A stretch of 49,461 bases of DNA from Candidatus Polarisedimenticolaceae bacterium (lineage in GTDB: Bacteria; Pseudomonadota; Gammaproteobacteria; Chromatiales; Chromatiaceae). The stretch spans positions 1 through 49,461 of the forward strand of contig JAKISI010000019.1 of NCBI GenBank assembly GCA_021648685.1, given 5' to 3'. The position numbers and the translations under genes are program-made. Within the stretch, counting starts at the first letter, position 1. Each line of letters opens with the position of its first letter. Positions 1-10,799 of the stretch are shown piece by piece. The notes under the pieces were generated by a model. That model ran no database searches. It was not told the origin of the DNA and worked only from the letters and a program-made list of their open reading frames with translations.

Positions 1-459
1 GGAAGTATTTCTGCTGTTTTTACTCATGAAAATAATGACTCATCATTCGGTGTGATTTATGTGGTAACCGCATGATAAGTATATCATTATACTATTATTG
101 ATTCAGTAGGATTGCAGGATTTAGGTAGAAGACCTGCTACCCAAAAAGTGGACACAAGTGCGGAACAGCCATTTCGGCCAGATTTGTTGGCCATTGACAT
201 TGCTGTACGGATCAATAGCTCGCCTCAAGCGCCTGCTTTTGGTGCGCTGAGTGAGTGCGAGCACTTGCAGGATCTAGGTGGAAAACTTCAAGGCATATAA
301 AAACCGTATGGAGCTACAGCTCGCGCCGACCATCTTGCTCTACTGCGGATAATGTTGGCTTTGCCTCTTCCCTGATCAGCAGGCTGGATGTATGCTGCAC
401 AATCCTGTTTTCAAATCTGCCAGGCGTCCCTGCCTGGCGGATCGCTCATTGATGAAGCC
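1..459. other. Non-coding leader of parA, built of repeat fragments
   Basis: I see no convincing gene here. Small open frames at 112-300 and 255-452 have no recognisable product. The stretch contains a 19-bp imperfect direct repeat (112-130 and 265-283). It also has a 26-bp exact match (160-185) to one arm of the MITE in pilQ, and a 24-bp near-exact match (220-243) to the intergenic repeat at 27119-27142. In related genomes rsmG normally lies just upstream of parA, but no rsmG coding is visible here, so the usual mnmG-rsmG-parA linkage is interrupted or lies further away. An AT-rich stretch around 75-100 includes TATACT at 88-93, a possible -10 without a good -35. Confidence 0.6.
112..283. 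repeat. 19-bp imperfect direct repeat pair
   Basis: The segments at 112-130 and 265-283 match at 17 of 19 positions and lie 153 bp apart. The spacer carries two other dispersed-repeat fragments (160-185 and 220-243). The repeats could bound a decayed non-autonomous element. No open reading frame or terminal inverted repeat supports a specific family. Confidence 0.5.
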
Positions 460-1245
460 ATGGCTCGAATTATCACTATTGCCAATCAGAAAGGTGGTGT
501 CGGCAAGACGACTACATCGGTCAATCTTGCAGCCGCCATCGCGGGCAAACGCAACCGTGTGCTGCTGGTCGATCTTGACCCCCAGGGCAATGCTACTATG
601 GGTTGCGGGGTAGATAAGTACAAACTGAAAAGCTCGTGTTGTGGCGTGCTGCTGGGTGAGTGCCGTCTGCATGAGGCGGTGATCACGTTGGACAAGATCG
701 GGATGGATATCCTGCCGGCCAATGCCGACCTGACGGCGGCAGAGGTGGGTCTGATGGATCTGCCGCTACGCGAGAAGCGTCTCAGCCTGGCGCTGGAAGG
801 GTCGCAGGAAGATTATGACTATATTTTTATAGATTGCCCCCCCTCACTCAACATGCTCACCATCAACGCCCTGGTGGCATCAGGCGGGGTGTTGGTGCCG
901 CTACAGACGGAGTACTATGCGCTGGAAGGGCTGACGGCGCTGATGAAGACCATTGAGCAGCTCAAGCACAGTCGCAACCCGGGTCTGCAACTCGAAGGCA
1001 TTCTGCGCACCATGCATGATCCACGCAACAATCTTGCGGTGGAGGTGTCGGCACAGCTGCTGACTCACTTTAAAGACAAGGTATTCAACACGGTGATACC
1101 CCGAAATGTGCGAGTGGCCGAAGCGCCCAGCCACGGGCTGCCGGTGCTGATGTATGATAAATCCTCGCGTGGGGCGATCTCCTATCTGGCACTGGCCAGT
1201 GAGGTTTTACGGCGACATGCACAGTGCCGTCCCGCCTCCGCATAA
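460..1245 (+). CDS. parA: Chromosome partitioning ATPase ParA (Soj)
   Basis: Cytoplasmic, nucleoid-binding ATPase that segregates the chromosome origin together with ParB. The protein of 261 residues starts with the deviant Walker A motif KGGVGKTT at residues 11-18, including the signature lysine K11. It continues with VDLDPQGNAT and the Walker B-like IDCPPSL, all diagnostic for the ParA/MinD family. I chose the ATG at 460 because it puts the P-loop about ten residues from the N-terminus, as is usual for Soj proteins. The open frame extends upstream to 388, but that 24-residue extension has no family counterpart. parB follows after 40 bp in the same direction, so the two are probably co-transcribed. 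Confidence 0.95.
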   Translation: MARIITIANQKGGVGKTTTSVNLAAAIAGKRNRVLLVDLDPQGNATMGCGVDKYKLKSSCCGVLLGECRLHEAVITLDKIGMDILPANADLTAAEVGLMDLPLREKRLSLALEGSQEDYDYIFIDCPPSLNMLTINALVASGGVLVPLQTEYYALEGLTALMKTIEQLKHSRNPGLQLEGILRTMHDPRNNLAVEVSAQLLTHFKDKVFNTVIPRNVRVAEAPSHGLPVLMYDKSSRGAISYLALASEVLRRHAQCRPASA

Positions 1246-1285
1246 CCCCCGATCAACACACAATCTAAACCCTGACTGATTCGAT

Positions 1286-2179
1286 ATGGCAGCAAAAAAA
1301 CGTGGTCTTGGACGAGGCCTGGACGCCCTGCTGGGCAGTGGGATTTCTGAAGAAGCGAGCGCCACTGATGGTGGTGACAGCGGCTCAAAAGATGGTGATT
1401 TTGCCATTCTGCCAGTAGACCTGATCCAACGGGGTCGATACCAGCCTCGCCGGGATTTCAACCCCGATAGCCTGCGTGAGCTGGCGGACTCGATTGCAGC
1501 CCAGGGCGTGGTGCAGCCAATTGTGGTGCGTCCAGTGGGTCGAGGGCACTATGAGATCATCGCTGGTGAGCGCCGCTGGCGGGCAGCCCAGCAGGTCGGC
1601 CTGAGCGAGATTCCGACCGTGATCCGGGATGTATCGGATCAGACTGCCATGGCCATGGGGCTGATCGAAAATATCCAGCGGGAAGATCTGAATCCGTTGG
1701 AAGAGGCCACAGCCCTGCACCGCCTGCTGAATGAGTTTGAACTCACCCACCAGCAGATCGCCCAGGCGGTTGGAAAATCCCGTACCACGGTAACCAATCT
1801 GCTGCGCCTGCTGGAGCTTAATGAGGATGTCAAACAGCTGGTGGAGGCGGGAAAGGTTGAGATGGGACATGCCCGCGCCCTGCTGGGGCTACAGGCGCAG
1901 GCACAGAGCGATGGTGCCAGAGAGGTGGTCAAAAAGGGGTTGTCGGTCAGAGAGACCGAGCGGCTTGTGCGCCGTCTGCAAGGGGAGGCATCCGGTGATT
2001 CTGCAAGGGACAAAAAGCCCGTAAAAGATGATCCAGACATCTCACGGCTACAGGATGATCTGTCAGAGCGGTTGGGCGCACAGGTGAAGCTCCAGCAAGG
2101 GGCAAAAGGGAAGGGAAAACTGGTTATCTCCTATAACAGCCTCGATGAGTTGGAGGGGATTTTGGAGCACATCCAGTAG
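1286..2179 (+). CDS. parB: Chromosome partitioning protein ParB (Spo0J)
   Basis: CTP-hydrolysing DNA clamp that loads at parS sites and stimulates ParA. The 297-residue protein opens with KKRGLGRGLDALL, the conserved ParA-interacting N-terminus. It then has the ParB/Srx CTP-binding domain with GERRWRAAQ (about residues 94-102) and IENIQREDLNPLEEA. A helix-turn-helix follows (TQQIAQ-like region TH QQIAQAVGKSRTTVTN), then a C-terminal dimerisation segment. Length is normal. I looked for a canonical parS palindrome in the window and did not see one. The start is supported by the conserved N-terminus beginning at the ATG. Confidence 0.95.
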   Translation: MAAKKRGLGRGLDALLGSGISEEASATDGGDSGSKDGDFAILPVDLIQRGRYQPRRDFNPDSLRELADSIAAQGVVQPIVVRPVGRGHYEIIAGERRWRAAQQVGLSEIPTVIRDVSDQTAMAMGLIENIQREDLNPLEEATALHRLLNEFELTHQQIAQAVGKSRTTVTNLLRLLELNEDVKQLVEAGKVEMGHARALLGLQAQAQSDGAREVVKKGLSVRETERLVRRLQGEASGDSARDKKPVKDDPDISRLQDDLSERLGAQVKLQQGAKGKGKLVISYNSLDELEGILEHIQ

Positions 2180-2215
2180 CCGATGAGCGAATCGCTAATT
2201 ATTTAACCGCACCGA

Positions 2216-2244
2216 TTGACCCGGTATCTGAATCCGCCTATACT
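2216..2244 (+). promoter_or_regulatory. Sigma70 promoter of the atp operon
   Basis: TTGACC at 2216-2221 and TATACT at 2239-2244 are separated by exactly 17 bp. This is close to the consensus for the housekeeping sigma factor. It lies in the 112-bp gap between parB and atpI, where an operon promoter is expected. Confidence 0.8.
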
Positions 2245-2291
2245 CCGCCGCTCTAATTTCGCCCGGCATTGGTACGGTATAGGGGCTCGGG

Positions 2292-2651
2292 ATGCAAATT
2301 ACAGACAGAAGACAGGCTTTCAGGGTGGTTTTTGCGCAATTTTTGATGACCCTGCTAGTCTCTGGCGTTTTAGCAGTGGTTGCACCGCAGCATGCCAGTT
2401 CGGCGCTGGCTGGTGGTTTGATTGCAAGCAGCGCGAATGCATTTTTTTCATTTTGGGTGTTTGGCCGCTACAGTGCTCAACATCCAAACAGGCTGGTTGC
2501 CCGGCTCTATGGAGCGGAGGCTACCAAGCTGATCCTGGTCGGAGTGCTGTTTGCAGCCGCCGTCCAGTTAATAGTTCCGCTCAGTGGAGGCGCCCTGTTT
2601 GGTGTCTTTTTGCTGATCCACTTGATGCCGGGATTGATGAGTATTGCTTAA
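2292..2651 (+). CDS. atpI: ATP synthase subunit I (assembly factor AtpI)
   Basis: Small membrane protein that assists assembly of the c-ring of F-type ATP synthase. It is the usual first gene of bacterial atp operons. The 119-residue sequence is very hydrophobic with about four membrane segments, roughly at residues 12-30, 37-56, 74-93 and 98-117, as expected for the family. It conserves the ALAGGLIASSANAFF region and the Arg-Leu-Tyr-rich loop before the third segment. The ATG follows a purine-rich GGGGCTCGGG stretch that may serve as ribosome-binding site. atpB starts 32 bp downstream. Identification rests on family resemblance and position. Confidence 0.9.
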   Translation: MQITDRRQAFRVVFAQFLMTLLVSGVLAVVAPQHASSALAGGLIASSANAFFSFWVFGRYSAQHPNRLVARLYGAEATKLILVGVLFAAAVQLIVPLSGGALFGVFLLIHLMPGLMSIA

Positions 2652-2671
2652 TTAACGAAAAATAAGTTTGA

Positions 2672-3544
<873 letters not shown>

Positions 3545-3582
3545 TTTACTTTTCTATTCACTAACTAACTCACCAAATTTAA

Positions 3583-3834
<252 letters not shown>

Positions 3835-3902
3835 CCCCCGGTTTATTAACCCAATTATCTGCGAAGCGACTTTCAGGTGACTGAAAGCGAGGTAATAACA
3901 GA

Positions 3903-4373
3903 ATGAACATCAATTTAACTCTATTCGGTCAGCTCGTATCGTTTGGCGCGTTCGTGTGGTTTACGCTGAAGTATATCTGGGTTCCGATGATGGGCGCACT
4001 AGAAGAGCGTCGCAACGGAATCGCCGATAGTCTCTCTGCTGCTGAAAAAGGCAAGCATGATGAAGTGCTTGCAAGGCAGCATGCCAAAAAAATCCTGCTT
4101 GAAGCCAAAAATCAGGCTTCCGAGATCAAGGCGCAGGGTGAAAAGCGTGCGTCTGAAATTGTCGATGAGGCAAAAAATGAGGCGCATGCAGAAGGCCAGC
4201 GTCTGCTAGCAGCTGCGCGTGCTGAAATTGACCAAGAGGTCAGCCGGGCTCGTGAGCAGCTACGTGAGAAGGTCGCGGCGCTGGCAGTCTCTGGTGCAGA
4301 GAGAATTCTTCAGCGTGAAATCGATGCAGCAGCTCATAAGAGCGTTGTCGATTCAGTCGCCAACCAGATCTAA
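3903..4373 (+). CDS. atpF: F0F1 ATP synthase subunit b
   Basis: Peripheral stalk subunit linking the membrane sector to F1. The 156-residue protein begins with one membrane helix (about residues 5-26), then a long charged, alanine-rich helix that would dimerise as a right-handed coiled coil. The length and the N-terminal [10 protein letters not shown] match gammaproteobacterial AtpF. There is a single b gene rather than the b/b' pair found in phototrophs. atpH starts 9 bp downstream. Confidence 0.96.
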   Translation: MNINLTLFGQLVSFGAFVWFTLKYIWVPMMGALEERRNGIADSLSAAEKGKHDEVLARQHAKKILLEAKNQASEIKAQGEKRASEIVDEAKNEAHAEGQRLLAAARAEIDQEVSRAREQLREKVAALAVSGAERILQREIDAAAHKSVVDSVANQI

Positions 4374-4382
4374 GGCACCGTT

Positions 4383-4922
4383 ATGGCTGGAGAAAACTTA
4401 ACCATCGCCCGCCCGTATGCAGAAGCAGTTTTTGGTCGAGCCCGTGAAAGCGATAAGCTGGATCACTGGTTAGATACGCTCGGCTTGCTGGCTGCCATCG
4501 TGCAGGATGAGAGGGTAGCCGCCGCGATCTCAAATCCAAAGCTTGAGAGTGACCAGCGCATTTCAATGATGCTGGATATCTGCGCAAAGCATCTGGATGC
4601 GGAGGGTCGAAATCTGGTGCGGCTGCTGGTGCATAATAGCCGACTGAGTGTCCTGCCTGAGATCGCATCGATCTACGAAGGGCTCAAAAATGAGAGCCAG
4701 GGAAGCCTTGATGTAGAGATAGTCTCCGCATACAAGATGACCAAGGCTCAAGAAAACACGCTTGCAGCTGCGCTGAAAAAGCGCCTTGACCGAGAGATCC
4801 GGGTTACCAGTGAAATCAATCGTGATCTGATTGGTGGCGTAATCATACGTGCTGGAGATCTGGTGATTGACGGATCTGTACAAGGTCGACTGCGAAAGCT
4901 AGCCACTGAATTAGGAATATAA
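4383..4922 (+). CDS. atpH: F0F1 ATP synthase subunit delta
   Basis: Soluble stalk subunit (OSCP family) that joins subunit b to the top of the alpha/beta hexamer. The 179-residue protein has the helical N-terminal domain starting TIARPYAEAVF and the C-terminal signature region around DLIGGVIIRAGDLVIDGSV, both diagnostic of the family. It lies between atpF and atpA, with gaps of 9 and 12 bp, so it is read from the same message. Confidence 0.96.
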   Translation: MAGENLTIARPYAEAVFGRARESDKLDHWLDTLGLLAAIVQDERVAAAISNPKLESDQRISMMLDICAKHLDAEGRNLVRLLVHNSRLSVLPEIASIYEGLKNESQGSLDVEIVSAYKMTKAQENTLAAALKKRLDREIRVTSEINRDLIGGVIIRAGDLVIDGSVQGRLRKLATELGI

Positions 4923-4934
4923 CGAGAAGCCATC

Positions 4935-6476
4935 ATGCAGCTCAATCCATCTGAAATTAGCGATCTGATTAAAAGTCAGATTGAAAAATACGAGCCAGAA
5001 ACCGAAGCCCGCACAGAAGGCACCATCGTCAGCTTGACGGATGGTATCGCCCGCATCCACGGTCTGGCAGATGCCATGTCTTATGAAATGTTGGAGTTTC
5101 CAGGCAACACCTTTGGTCTTGCCCTGAACCTCGAACGTGACTCTGTCGGCGCGGTTATCCTTGGTCCCTATACGCACCTCTCAGAAGGCGATGCCGTAAA
5201 ATGTACCGGCCGCGTGTTGGAGGTACCTGTCGGGCCAGGGCTGCTGGGTCGCGTTGTTGATTCGCTGGGCCAGCCGATTGATGGCAAGGGTGCTATTGAG
5301 GCCGCTGGCACTAAGCCGATTGAAGAGATCGCACCAGGCGTTATCGCACGTAAATCTGTCGATGAGCCGGTTCAAATCGGACTTAAAGCGATTGATGCCA
5401 TGGTGCCGGTTGGACGTGGACAGCGTGAGCTGATCATTGGTGATCGTCAAACCGGTAAATCAGCCATCGCCATTGATGCCATCATCAACCAAAAGAATAC
5501 AGGCATTAAGTGTATCTATGTTGCGATTGGTCAGAAGGCATCTACCATTGCACAGGTTGTTCGCAAGCTCGAAGAGCACGGCGCAATGGATCACACCATT
5601 GTGGTTGCCGCTTCCGCCGCTGATACCGCGGCACTGCAGTTTATCGCGCCTTACGCTGGTGCCACCATGGGCGAGTATTTCCGTGATCGCGGTGAAGACG
5701 CACTGATCATCTATGATGACCTGACCAAACAGGCCTGGGCCTATCGTCAGGTATCACTGCTGCTGCGTCGTCCACCGGGTCGTGAAGCCTATCCGGGTGA
5801 TGTATTCTACCTCCACTCACGTCTGCTGGAGCGCGCATCGCGTATCAGCGCCGAGCATGTCGAGAAGATCACCAATGGTAAAGTGAAAGGCAAGACCGGC
5901 TCTTTGACCGCGCTGCCTATCATCGAAACCCAGGGCGGTGATGTATCAGCCTTCGTACCGACCAACGTAATCTCTATTACGGATGGTCAGATCTTCCTGG
6001 AAGCTGACCTGTTCAATGCAGGTATTCGTCCAGCGATCAATGCCGGTCTCTCTGTATCACGAGTAGGTGGTGCCGCGCAGACCAAGATCATCAAAAAGCT
6101 GGGGGGTGGTGTACGTCTGGTGCTGGCGCAATATCGTGAGCTGGCAGCATTTGCCCAGTTTGCATCAGATCTTGATGAGGCTACCCGCAAGCAGCTGGAG
6201 CGCGGCGAGCGTGTGACCGAGCTGATGAAGCAGGCGCAATACTCCCCGCTCTCTGTAGCCGAGATGGCGGTCTCTCTGTTTGCTGCCAATGAAGGCTATC
6301 TGGATGACGTTGAGGTCAACAGGATTGTGGCGTTCGAAGGTTCTCTGCACGGCTACATGAAGAGCAACCAGCAGGCATTGAGCGATAAAATCAATGCGGA
6401 AGCTAACTACAATGACGAAATCATCCAGTCATTGCATGATGCGCTCAAGGATTTCAAAGCCAACCATAGCTGGTAG
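4935..6476 (+). CDS. atpA: F0F1 ATP synthase subunit alpha
   Basis: Regulatory nucleotide-binding subunit of the F1 hexamer. The 513-residue protein begins [13 protein letters not shown] and has the Walker A motif GDRQTGKSA at about residues 170-178. Also present are the IYDDLTKQA region and the [13 protein letters not shown]-type family signature (here [15 protein letters not shown]). The length is the same as that of E. coli AtpA. Nothing is missing or unusual. Confidence 0.98.
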   Translation: MQLNPSEISDLIKSQIEKYEPETEARTEGTIVSLTDGIARIHGLADAMSYEMLEFPGNTFGLALNLERDSVGAVILGPYTHLSEGDAVKCTGRVLEVPVGPGLLGRVVDSLGQPIDGKGAIEAAGTKPIEEIAPGVIARKSVDEPVQIGLKAIDAMVPVGRGQRELIIGDRQTGKSAIAIDAIINQKNTGIKCIYVAIGQKASTIAQVVRKLEEHGAMDHTIVVAASAADTAALQFIAPYAGATMGEYFRDRGEDALIIYDDLTKQAWAYRQVSLLLRRPPGREAYPGDVFYLHSRLLERASRISAEHVEKITNGKVKGKTGSLTALPIIETQGGDVSAFVPTNVISITDGQIFLEADLFNAGIRPAINAGLSVSRVGGAAQTKIIKKLGGGVRLVLAQYRELAAFAQFASDLDEATRKQLERGERVTELMKQAQYSPLSVAEMAVSLFAANEGYLDDVEVNRIVAFEGSLHGYMKSNQQALSDKINAEANYNDEIIQSLHDALKDFKANHSW

Positions 6477-6526
6477 GCCGAGAGATAGACGGGATCGCAT
6501 TTAGGCTTATTTAACAGAGAGCAATC

Positions 6527-7387
6527 ATGGCAGGCGCAAAAGAGATACGCACCAAGATCGCCAGCATCAAAAACACGCAGAAGATCACCTCTGCGATGGA
6601 GATGGTGGCGGCCGCCAAAATGCGCAAGGCTCAGGAACGCAAAGAGGCAACCGCCCCTTATGCGGCAAAGATGAAAAATGTCATCAGCCACCTGTCCCAT
6701 GCGCATCCAGAGTACAAGCACAGCTTCATGATCGAACGTGAAGTGAAGCGAGTGGGTTACATCGTTATTTCATCTGACCGTGGTCTGTGTGGTGGTCTGA
6801 ACAACAACCTGTTTCGCCAGCTGGCCAGAGAGATCAAGGCGCAGCAAGAGAGTGGTGTGGAGGTTGAGTTCTGTACCATTGGCAAAAAGGCGCTGGGGTT
6901 CTTTCGCCGCTACGGTGGCCGGGTGATGGCAGAAGTCACCCAGCTGGGTGATGCCGCTCGCATCGAAGATCTGATTGGTGTGGTCAAGGTGATGTTGGAT
7001 GCCTATGAGAACGGTAAAATAGACCGTATCTATATTGCCTACAACCAGTTTGTTAATACCATGACCCAAAACCCTACCGTTGAGCAGCTGGTGCCAATAG
7101 CCGGTGAAGCTGAGGAAGAGCTGAAGCACCACTGGGACTACATCTACGAGCCTGAGTCAAAAGAGGTTCTGGACGGTTTGTTAACACGCTACATTGAGTC
7201 ACTGGCATACCAGGGTGTTGTTGAAAATGGAGCTTGCGAGCAGTCTGCACGCATGGTTGCAATGAAATCCGCATCAGACAACGCAGGCGAACTGATTGAT
7301 GAGCTACAGCTGATATACAACAAGGCGCGCCAGGCAGCGATTACCCAGGAGATCTCCGAGATCGTGAGTGGTGCCGCAGCGGTTTAA
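6527..7387 (+). CDS. atpG: F0F1 ATP synthase subunit gamma
   Basis: Central rotor shaft of F1. The 286-residue protein has the N-terminal helix beginning [20 protein letters not shown]. It also has [13 protein letters not shown] and the C-terminal signature [20 protein letters not shown], both characteristic of the family. The length is normal. It is separated by 50 bp from atpA and 92 bp from atpD. Confidence 0.97.
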   Translation: MAGAKEIRTKIASIKNTQKITSAMEMVAAAKMRKAQERKEATAPYAAKMKNVISHLSHAHPEYKHSFMIEREVKRVGYIVISSDRGLCGGLNNNLFRQLAREIKAQQESGVEVEFCTIGKKALGFFRRYGGRVMAEVTQLGDAARIEDLIGVVKVMLDAYENGKIDRIYIAYNQFVNTMTQNPTVEQLVPIAGEAEEELKHHWDYIYEPESKEVLDGLLTRYIESLAYQGVVENGACEQSARMVAMKSASDNAGELIDELQLIYNKARQAAITQEISEIVSGAAAV

Positions 7388-7476
7388 GTGCTACGAGTTA
7401 TTTTCAGCTTGAGCAAAACGAATTTTTTAGAGTATATATTTTCAACCTGACCCGATCAGGCAAGAAAGAGGATTAA

Positions 7477-8850
<1,374 letters not shown>

Positions 8851-8879
8851 GCAGCACTTCCCGCTCTGGAGATATTTAG

Positions 8880-9305
8880 ATGGCAATGACAATACATGTA
8901 GACATTGTAAGTGCAGAGGGAGCGATCCACTCTGGACTGGCCGAGATGGTCTATGCACCTGCCGTAATGGGCGAACTGGGTATTGCGCCTCGCCATACAC
9001 CGCTGGTAACTCAGCTTAAGGCGGGTGAAGTGCGAGTAGATGAAGGCGATGGCAAAGAGATGCTGCACTTCTTTGTTTCAGGCGGCATCCTTGAGGTTCA
9101 GCCGCATGTCGTTACCATCCTTGCCGATACCGCTATCCGTGCAGCGGATCTGGACGAGGCTGCTGCACTTGAGGCCAAACGCCGGGCAGAAGATGCCCTT
9201 GCCGGTCAGCAGGCTGACTTCGAACATGCTAAAGCGCAGGCAGAGTTGGCGGAAGCGGCCGCACAGCTGAGAGCAATTGACAAATTACGCAAAACACACG
9301 GTTGA
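8880..9305 (+). CDS. atpC: F0F1 ATP synthase subunit epsilon
   Basis: Rotor-associated regulatory subunit that can inhibit ATP hydrolysis. The 141-residue protein has the N-terminal beta-sandwich ([23 protein letters not shown]) followed by the alanine-rich helical C-terminal domain. A GGAG ribosome-binding site lies about 8 bp before the ATG at 8880; a second in-frame ATG at 8886 is a weaker alternative. It is the last gene of the operon and is followed by a terminator. Confidence 0.95.
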   Translation: MAMTIHVDIVSAEGAIHSGLAEMVYAPAVMGELGIAPRHTPLVTQLKAGEVRVDEGDGKEMLHFFVSGGILEVQPHVVTILADTAIRAADLDEAAALEAKRRAEDALAGQQADFEHAKAQAELAEAAAQLRAIDKLRKTHG

Positions 9306-9328
9306 TTACTGGACATTAATGTGGCACT

Positions 9329-9361
9329 AAAAACGGTTCTCCCTGAGAGCCGTTTTTTTTT
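9329..9361 (+). terminator. Rho-independent terminator of the atp operon
   Basis: A 10-bp stem formed by AAACGGTTCT and AGAGCCGTTT (one G-T pair) encloses a 5-nt loop. It is followed directly by an uninterrupted run of T. It starts about 25 bp after the atpC stop codon and separates the atp operon from glmU. Confidence 0.88.
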
Positions 9362-9412
9362 GCGTATACAGGTACAATTAATCTTCACTCTAAATAACGA
9401 GACGGAAATCAG

Positions 9413-10786
9413 ATGAAACTTGGGGTTGTTATTCTTGCTGCCGGACAGGGAACACGCATGCGTTCCTCGTTACCTAAGGTTTTGCATCGATTGGCCAACC
9501 GCCCGCTGCTCAGGCATGTGGTTGATACCTCCAAAAAACTTGCCCCAGAGCAGGTCATTGTGGTCTTTGGACACGGTGGGGAGATGGTACCAAAGACCTT
9601 CTCCTCGGATGGCGACTTGACCTGGGTGGAACAGCAGCAACAGCTGGGTACGGGGCATGCCGTAGATCAGGCGCTTCCGGCTCTTGCCGATGTCGATCAG
9701 GTTCTGGTGCTGTATGGCGATGTGCCGCTGATCCAGGCCGAAACGCTCTCGTCACTGATCCAGGCGGCAGCGGAGACCGACCTGGCACTGCTTACCGTTG
9801 AGCTGGAAAACCCTACAGGCTACGGGCGCATTGTGCGCAGTGCACAAGGCAGGGTGCAGCGCATTGTAGAGCAGAAAGATGCAACAGCAGAAGAGCTGGC
9901 CATTACCGAGATCAACACCGGTTTTCTGGTTGCAGATAAAAAGAGACTGATCAATTGGCTGTCACGCGTCGATAACCATAATGCTCAAAAGGAGTACTAC
10001 CTTACGGATATCGTAGAGCTTGCAGTTGCCGATGGTGTCAATGTAAAGGTGGCACAGCCGGAGGATGCAACAGAGGTGATGGGTGTGAATGATCGTGCCC
10101 AGCTGGCGCAACTGGAGCGCCACTATCAACAACACCAGGCCAAAATATTGATGCAGCAAGGGGTGGCCTTCCTGGATCCATCACGGTTTGATCTTCGCGG
10201 CGAGCTATCGGTTGGCCGGGATGTTCAGATTGATATCAATGTGATCATCGAAGGCAGGGTAGAGCTGGGAGACAATGTCTGCATTGGTGCCAACAGCGTT
10301 ATTCGCAACAGCGCGGTTGCCGATGGGGTTCAGATTCTTGAAAATTGTGTGATTGAAGATGCCACTATCGGAGCAGAGAGCGTGATTGGCCCCTTCGCAC
10401 GCATCCGGCCTGGAACCCGACTGGCGGGTAGAAACCGGGTGGGTAACTTTGTTGAGATTAAAAAATCAATTATTGATGAAGGCAGCAAGATCAATCATCT
10501 GAGCTATATCGGCGATGCCGTGGTTGGAAAGGATGTCAACATTGGTGCCGGTACCATCACCTGCAACTATGACGGTGCCAATAAATCTCAAACCATTATT
10601 GGTGACAATGCCTTTATTGGTTCTGATTCACAGCTGGTTGCCCCGGTTGAAATTGGTGCAGGAGCCACCATCGGAGCAGGCTCCACCATTACTTCTGATA
10701 CGCAACCGGAGATGCTGACTCTCAGCCGCAGCAGACAATACAGTGTCAAAGGCTGGAAACGTCCGGTAAAAAAACCGAAAAAATAG
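9413..10786 (+). CDS. glmU: Bifunctional GlcNAc-1-P uridyltransferase / GlcN-1-P acetyltransferase
   Basis: Makes UDP-N-acetylglucosamine, the precursor of peptidoglycan and lipid A, in two steps. The 457-residue protein has an N-terminal pyrophosphorylase domain with the nucleotide-binding motif LAAGQGTRMRSSLPKVLH (about residues 8-25). The C-terminal left-handed beta-helix acetyltransferase domain contains hexapeptide repeats, for example IGAGTITCNYDG. Length is standard. glmS follows after 13 bp, so the two genes of the same pathway are very likely co-transcribed. Confidence 0.97.
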   Translation: MKLGVVILAAGQGTRMRSSLPKVLHRLANRPLLRHVVDTSKKLAPEQVIVVFGHGGEMVPKTFSSDGDLTWVEQQQQLGTGHAVDQALPALADVDQVLVLYGDVPLIQAETLSSLIQAAAETDLALLTVELENPTGYGRIVRSAQGRVQRIVEQKDATAEELAITEINTGFLVADKKRLINWLSRVDNHNAQKEYYLTDIVELAVADGVNVKVAQPEDATEVMGVNDRAQLAQLERHYQQHQAKILMQQGVAFLDPSRFDLRGELSVGRDVQIDINVIIEGRVELGDNVCIGANSVIRNSAVADGVQILENCVIEDATIGAESVIGPFARIRPGTRLAGRNRVGNFVEIKKSIIDEGSKINHLSYIGDAVVGKDVNIGAGTITCNYDGANKSQTIIGDNAFIGSDSQLVAPVEIGAGATIGAGSTITSDTQPEMLTLSRSRQYSVKGWKRPVKKPKK

Positions 10787-10799
10787 AGGCAAAATTACT

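Noticed and set aside
388-459. Longer ParA start at 388
   Set aside because: The additional 24 residues do not look like the family's N-terminus, and the P-loop would be displaced.
460-2179. parS site near parAB
   Set aside because: I searched by eye for the canonical TGTTTCACGTGAAACA-type palindrome in this region and did not see one.
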